Shown in pieces: positions 5,972-8,234 of a stretch of 8,234 bases of DNA. The stretch is from CAZTAK01 sp964611585 (GTDB lineage Bacteria > Pseudomonadota > Alphaproteobacteria > SHVP01), in the NCBI GenBank assembly GCA_964611585.1, contig CAZTAK010000092.1, positions 1-8,234 on the forward strand, given 5' to 3'. Both the position numbers and the translations under genes were made by a program. The notes beneath the pieces were generated by a model. The model saw only the letters and a program-made list of their open reading frames with translations, did not search any database and had not been told where the DNA came from. Within the stretch, counting starts at the first letter, position 1, and every line of letters starts with the position of its first letter.

Positions 5972-6772
5972 TCAGTCGCGCTTTAGCCGCGCGTTCACCC
6001 GCCGTTTCATTTCCGCGCTCTGCCAGGCCACAAAGATCGATTCGATGGCTTCATCGTAGTACGGCTCTCGGGCGTGCACCACGGACAAGAGCACTTTTTT
6101 TGCGCTGCGAATGGAGAGTGGCGCCTTCCTGGCGACGGTCTCCCCGAGCTCGGTGGAGCGCACGAAAAGCTGGTCCCGGGGCACCACCTCGTTCACGAGG
6201 CCCATGGCCAGCGCCTCGGCCGCGTCGTACATCCGGCTGAATAGCAGCATCTCCCGGGTGCGCGTGACACCCACGATCGCCAAGAAGCGGGCGATGTCCG
6301 CGTAGGCTATCCCGAGCCCGAAGTCGGCGCTGGGCACGCCGAACTTGCTCCCCTCCACGGCAATCCGGTAATCGCAGGCGCAGGCCAGCTCCAGCCCGCC
6401 GCCGATGGCCGGGCCGTTGATCTCGGCGATCACCGGGACGTCGAGGGCCTCCAGCTGGTCGCAGGCCCGGGACACCATGCCCAGGTATGCCGCGATGTTG
6501 TCCCGGCTTTCGAGGACCTTCGGAAACTCCGTCACGTCGGCCCCGGCCATGAAGGCTCGCTCGCCGGCGCCGGTGACGAACAGCACTCGGATATCGGGAT
6601 CGTCCGCGAGCCGGGCCACTTCATCGCCGAACAACCGCCACGTGGCCATGTCGGCGGCGTTGCTCATGCGCGGCCGGTTGACGGTGACCCGAGCCCAGTA
6701 GTCCTGGCGCTCTACCAATACCGGCGCGTCGCCGGCGCCGGGTTCGCTTTTCGCTTCGGCCACCAGCGTCAC
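5972..6772 (-). CDS. Enoyl-CoA hydratase/isomerase (crotonase) family protein
   Basis: This 266-residue crotonase superfamily protein acts on acyl-CoA thioesters. Visible signatures are the oxyanion-hole segment AFMAGADVTEF (73-83) and the second one INGPAIGGGLELACACDYRIA (118-138). Glu128 aligns with catalytic Glu144 of rat mitochondrial enoyl-CoA hydratase. The second catalytic glutamate (rat Glu164, in FGQPEILLG) is replaced: the segment reads FGVPSADFG, with Ser148 at that position and Asp150 two residues later. Classical syn-hydration may therefore be altered, and isomerase, hydrolase or lyase activity is possible. Length is typical. The start codon is GTG 6772, overlapping the acyl-CoA dehydrogenase stop as GTGA, with GAAGAAGAG as ribosome binding site inside that gene. 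This tight overlap implies translational coupling and a shared pathway with the upstream dehydrogenase. The family is certain; the reaction is open. Confidence 0.94.
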   Translation of the reverse strand: MTLVAEAKSEPGAGDAPVLVERQDYWARVTVNRPRMSNAADMATWRLFGDEVARLADDPDIRVLFVTGAGERAFMAGADVTEFPKVLESRDNIAAYLGMVSRACDQLEALDVPVIAEINGPAIGGGLELACACDYRIAVEGSKFGVPSADFGLGIAYADIARFLAIVGVTRTREMLLFSRMYDAAEALAMGLVNEVVPRDQLFVRSTELGETVARKAPLSIRSAKKVLLSVVHAREPYYDEAIESIFVAWQSAEMKRRVNARLKRD

Positions 6773-8100
6773 TCCTCTTCTTCGGGAAGCTGCCAGCCTG
6801 ACGCACCGTAGAGGCCGCGGGCGATCTCCAGGCGGTCACGCTGGGCGCCGCCCAGCCATAGTTTGACGATGGGGTAATCCCGGGCATATTTTTCGACCTG
6901 GTTGCCAAACGTGTAGCCGTAGGCGCCCATGAACTCCATGGCGGTCTTGGTAATCTTGTCCGCCGCATCGGCCGCGAAGGAGCGGGCGGCGGAGAACTTG
7001 GCCATCATCTCCGGAGACCAGGGCCGGCCGTGTTTGCGGCTGCCGGCCTGCCATGTGACGCTGAGGTAGTACTGCCGGGAAATGTCGATGAGCCGCCACA
7101 AGTCGCCGAAGGCCATGGCGAACGCGGAGTGCTCTCGCACCGGTACGCCGGCGATATATCGATCCGCCGTCCAGTCGAGCGCTGTCTCCAGCACGCCTTC
7201 GGCGAGCCCCGTCAGGCACGGCCCGCCGGATAGGCGCCCGTAGCCGATGACGTAGCCTTGCAGCACCTGGGCGGCCTGGCCGGGCTCCGTGTCGATGCGG
7301 TAACGCTTATTGATGCGCACGTTGTCGTACCAGAGCTCGGCGTTCTCGTCCGTCCAGCTCATCCCCATTTTCTCGATGGGCTTGGAGAAGGTGAGCCCCG
7401 GAGCGTCCGGCGGCACCCAGAAGACGCCCACGCCCTGGTCACCGGCTTCCGGGTCCACGGTCGCCACCGTCCAGTAGCCCATGTGACCCGCGAGGTCCTT
7501 GCTCTTGAAATGGTCGGCCGGGCCGGCGGGTCCGGGCCAGATCTTGTGGCCGTTGATGACGTAATCGTCACCATCCGGCTTGGCTATGGTGCGCAGCGTC
7601 TTGAATTTGAAGGCCGGGTCCTCGATGTTGGCGCCGCCGCTCGGTTCACTGATCGCCACGCAGGCCGCGTAGGGAGGATCGGCGACGATTTGCGGGGCGA
7701 ACTCCTTCATCAGGTCTTCGCGCCGGCACGCCAGCATGATCGATGACACCCACGCCATCTTGGCCACCATGTTGGCAAGACCGATGTCGCCTCGGGACAG
7801 CTCATCGAGAACGATCATCCTGGCGGAGGCGCTGGCGTTCACGCCGCCCATGGCTTCCGGCACGCTCATTTTCGTGATGCCGAGTTCGCCGCAGGCGCGG
7901 TAGAGGTGGTGCAACGCGTCGAGGGCACGTTCCTCGTCGCGGTGAAAGCCGCCCTCCAAGTCGTCGCGCCGGGGCATCACCTCGCGGCTCACGAAACTGC
8001 GCACCGTCTCGGCGATGGCGATGTCCTCGGGGGTACAGAAGGCCCCGGGATACTTCTGCTGGGGTTCGAACAGCGGGTAGTTCTGCGTCGTGGCGGTCAT
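6769..8100 (-). CDS. Acyl-CoA dehydrogenase family flavoprotein
   Basis: This 443-residue FAD-dependent ACAD-fold protein would oxidise an acyl-CoA at C2-C3 and pass electrons to ETF. The three domains are present: an N-terminal helical domain (about 25-145), a middle beta-domain with VAISEPSGGANIED (148-161) and VINGHKIWPG (181-190), and a C-terminal helical domain with GRLSGGP (288-294), MGAYGYTFGN (391-400) and VEKYARD (402-408). The usual catalytic Glu of MCAD (in YEGT) aligns with Leu416 in LWLGGAQRDRL. The alternative base of isovaleryl- and long-chain ACADs (Glu before Arg-Leu in helix G) aligns with Gly288. Both known base positions therefore lack an acid. The start at ATG 8100 follows GAGGGGAG, about 9 nt upstream. 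It is the first gene of the cluster and overlaps the crotonase by 4 bp. The family is sure; the substrate and even dehydrogenase activity are uncertain. Confidence 0.95.
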   Translation of the reverse strand: MTATTQNYPLFEPQQKYPGAFCTPEDIAIAETVRSFVSREVMPRRDDLEGGFHRDEERALDALHHLYRACGELGITKMSVPEAMGGVNASASARMIVLDELSRGDIGLANMVAKMAWVSSIMLACRREDLMKEFAPQIVADPPYAACVAISEPSGGANIEDPAFKFKTLRTIAKPDGDDYVINGHKIWPGPAGPADHFKSKDLAGHMGYWTVATVDPEAGDQGVGVFWVPPDAPGLTFSKPIEKMGMSWTDENAELWYDNVRINKRYRIDTEPGQAAQVLQGYVIGYGRLSGGPCLTGLAEGVLETALDWTADRYIAGVPVREHSAFAMAFGDLWRLIDISRQYYLSVTWQAGSRKHGRPWSPEMMAKFSAARSFAADAADKITKTAMEFMGAYGYTFGNQVEKYARDYPIVKLWLGGAQRDRLEIARGLYGASGWQLPEEEE

Positions 8101-8234
8101 GAGCGTGGCTCCCCTCGATGCTTGCAGGACGAAATCGGATCGGCGCTGCGTATTGCCAGATGCCCCGGGGAGGGGGCCAGCAGATCGGCGAACCGCGCCG
8201 GGTCGTGTCGTGTCGACAATTAGAAATGCTCCAA
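8101..8234 (-). promoter_or_regulatory. Upstream region of the acyl-CoA operon with a palindrome and short tandem repeat
   Basis: This region should hold the operon promoter, but I find no good -35/-10 pair or -24/-12 site. It does contain three pentamer units (GTCGT, GTCGT, GTCGA, 8202-8216) running into the perfect 8-bp palindrome TGTCGACA (8211-8218), and a CCCCGGGG palindrome at 8163-8170. Either could be a repressor operator, but both are short enough to be chance in GC-rich DNA. A minus-strand TAA at 8222-8220 could end a preceding gene; the window is too short to tell. Confidence 0.25.

Noticed and set aside
3811..6240. 809-codon plus-strand open frame
   Set aside because: It runs antisense through the aldehyde dehydrogenase, TusA and crotonase genes and is Arg/His/Asp-rich with no family similarity. 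It is a GC-driven shadow frame.
8120..8160. Sigma-54-like TGGCAATACGCAGC upstream of the acyl-CoA dehydrogenase (minus strand)
   Set aside because: The GG-to-GC spacing is one base short and the -12 element is poor.

Overview
The window reads as chromosomal DNA of a high-GC proteobacterium. Evidence for this is the GC-rich genes with Shine-Dalgarno starts, a PEP-CTERM protein under a sigma-54 promoter, a DUF1326 protein, TusA, and an acyl-CoA catabolic operon. I cannot decide between alpha and gamma from sequence alone. No rRNA, tRNA, CRISPR array, phage gene or complete transposase is visible.

Left part (1-1800). A small membrane protein gene lies on the minus strand (505 to 152). A 36-bp tandem repeat sits directly against its start. 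Its core (GGGGTCAGGTCTTGAAT) is of the type associated with REP/RAYT transposases, and it has an inverted partner nearby. An AT-rich intergenic stretch follows. It holds palindromic TTACAAT sites and a full-consensus sigma-54 promoter, which drives a secreted PEP-CTERM protein (946-1731). This fits the known PrsK/PrsR/RpoN control of PEP-CTERM genes, but no exosortase or regulator gene is in the window.

Middle (1800-4030). A DUF1330 gene has lost its C-terminal half by frameshift and decay (1967-2200). A 75-residue orphan protein follows (2353-2580). A cysteine-rich DUF1326 protein runs convergently on the minus strand (3280 to 2639) from a good sigma-70 promoter. The 750-bp gap 3281-4032 has no convincing gene. 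It contains two diverged copies of a roughly 70-bp GC-rich element in inverted orientation (3647-3717 and 3780-3848).

Right part (4033-8234). Four minus-strand genes are transcribed in the order acyl-CoA dehydrogenase, crotonase (enoyl-CoA hydratase-like), TusA-family sulfur carrier, aldehyde dehydrogenase. The first two overlap by 4 bp, and the aldehyde dehydrogenase may also have its own promoter. The simplest reading is an acyl-CoA oxidation and hydration module ending in an aldehyde. Three points are odd. The acyl-CoA dehydrogenase lacks glutamate at both known catalytic-base positions. The crotonase lacks the second catalytic glutamate. A sulfur carrier sits in the middle. Together they suggest an unusual substrate, perhaps sulfur-containing, and this is the best candidate here for undescribed chemistry.
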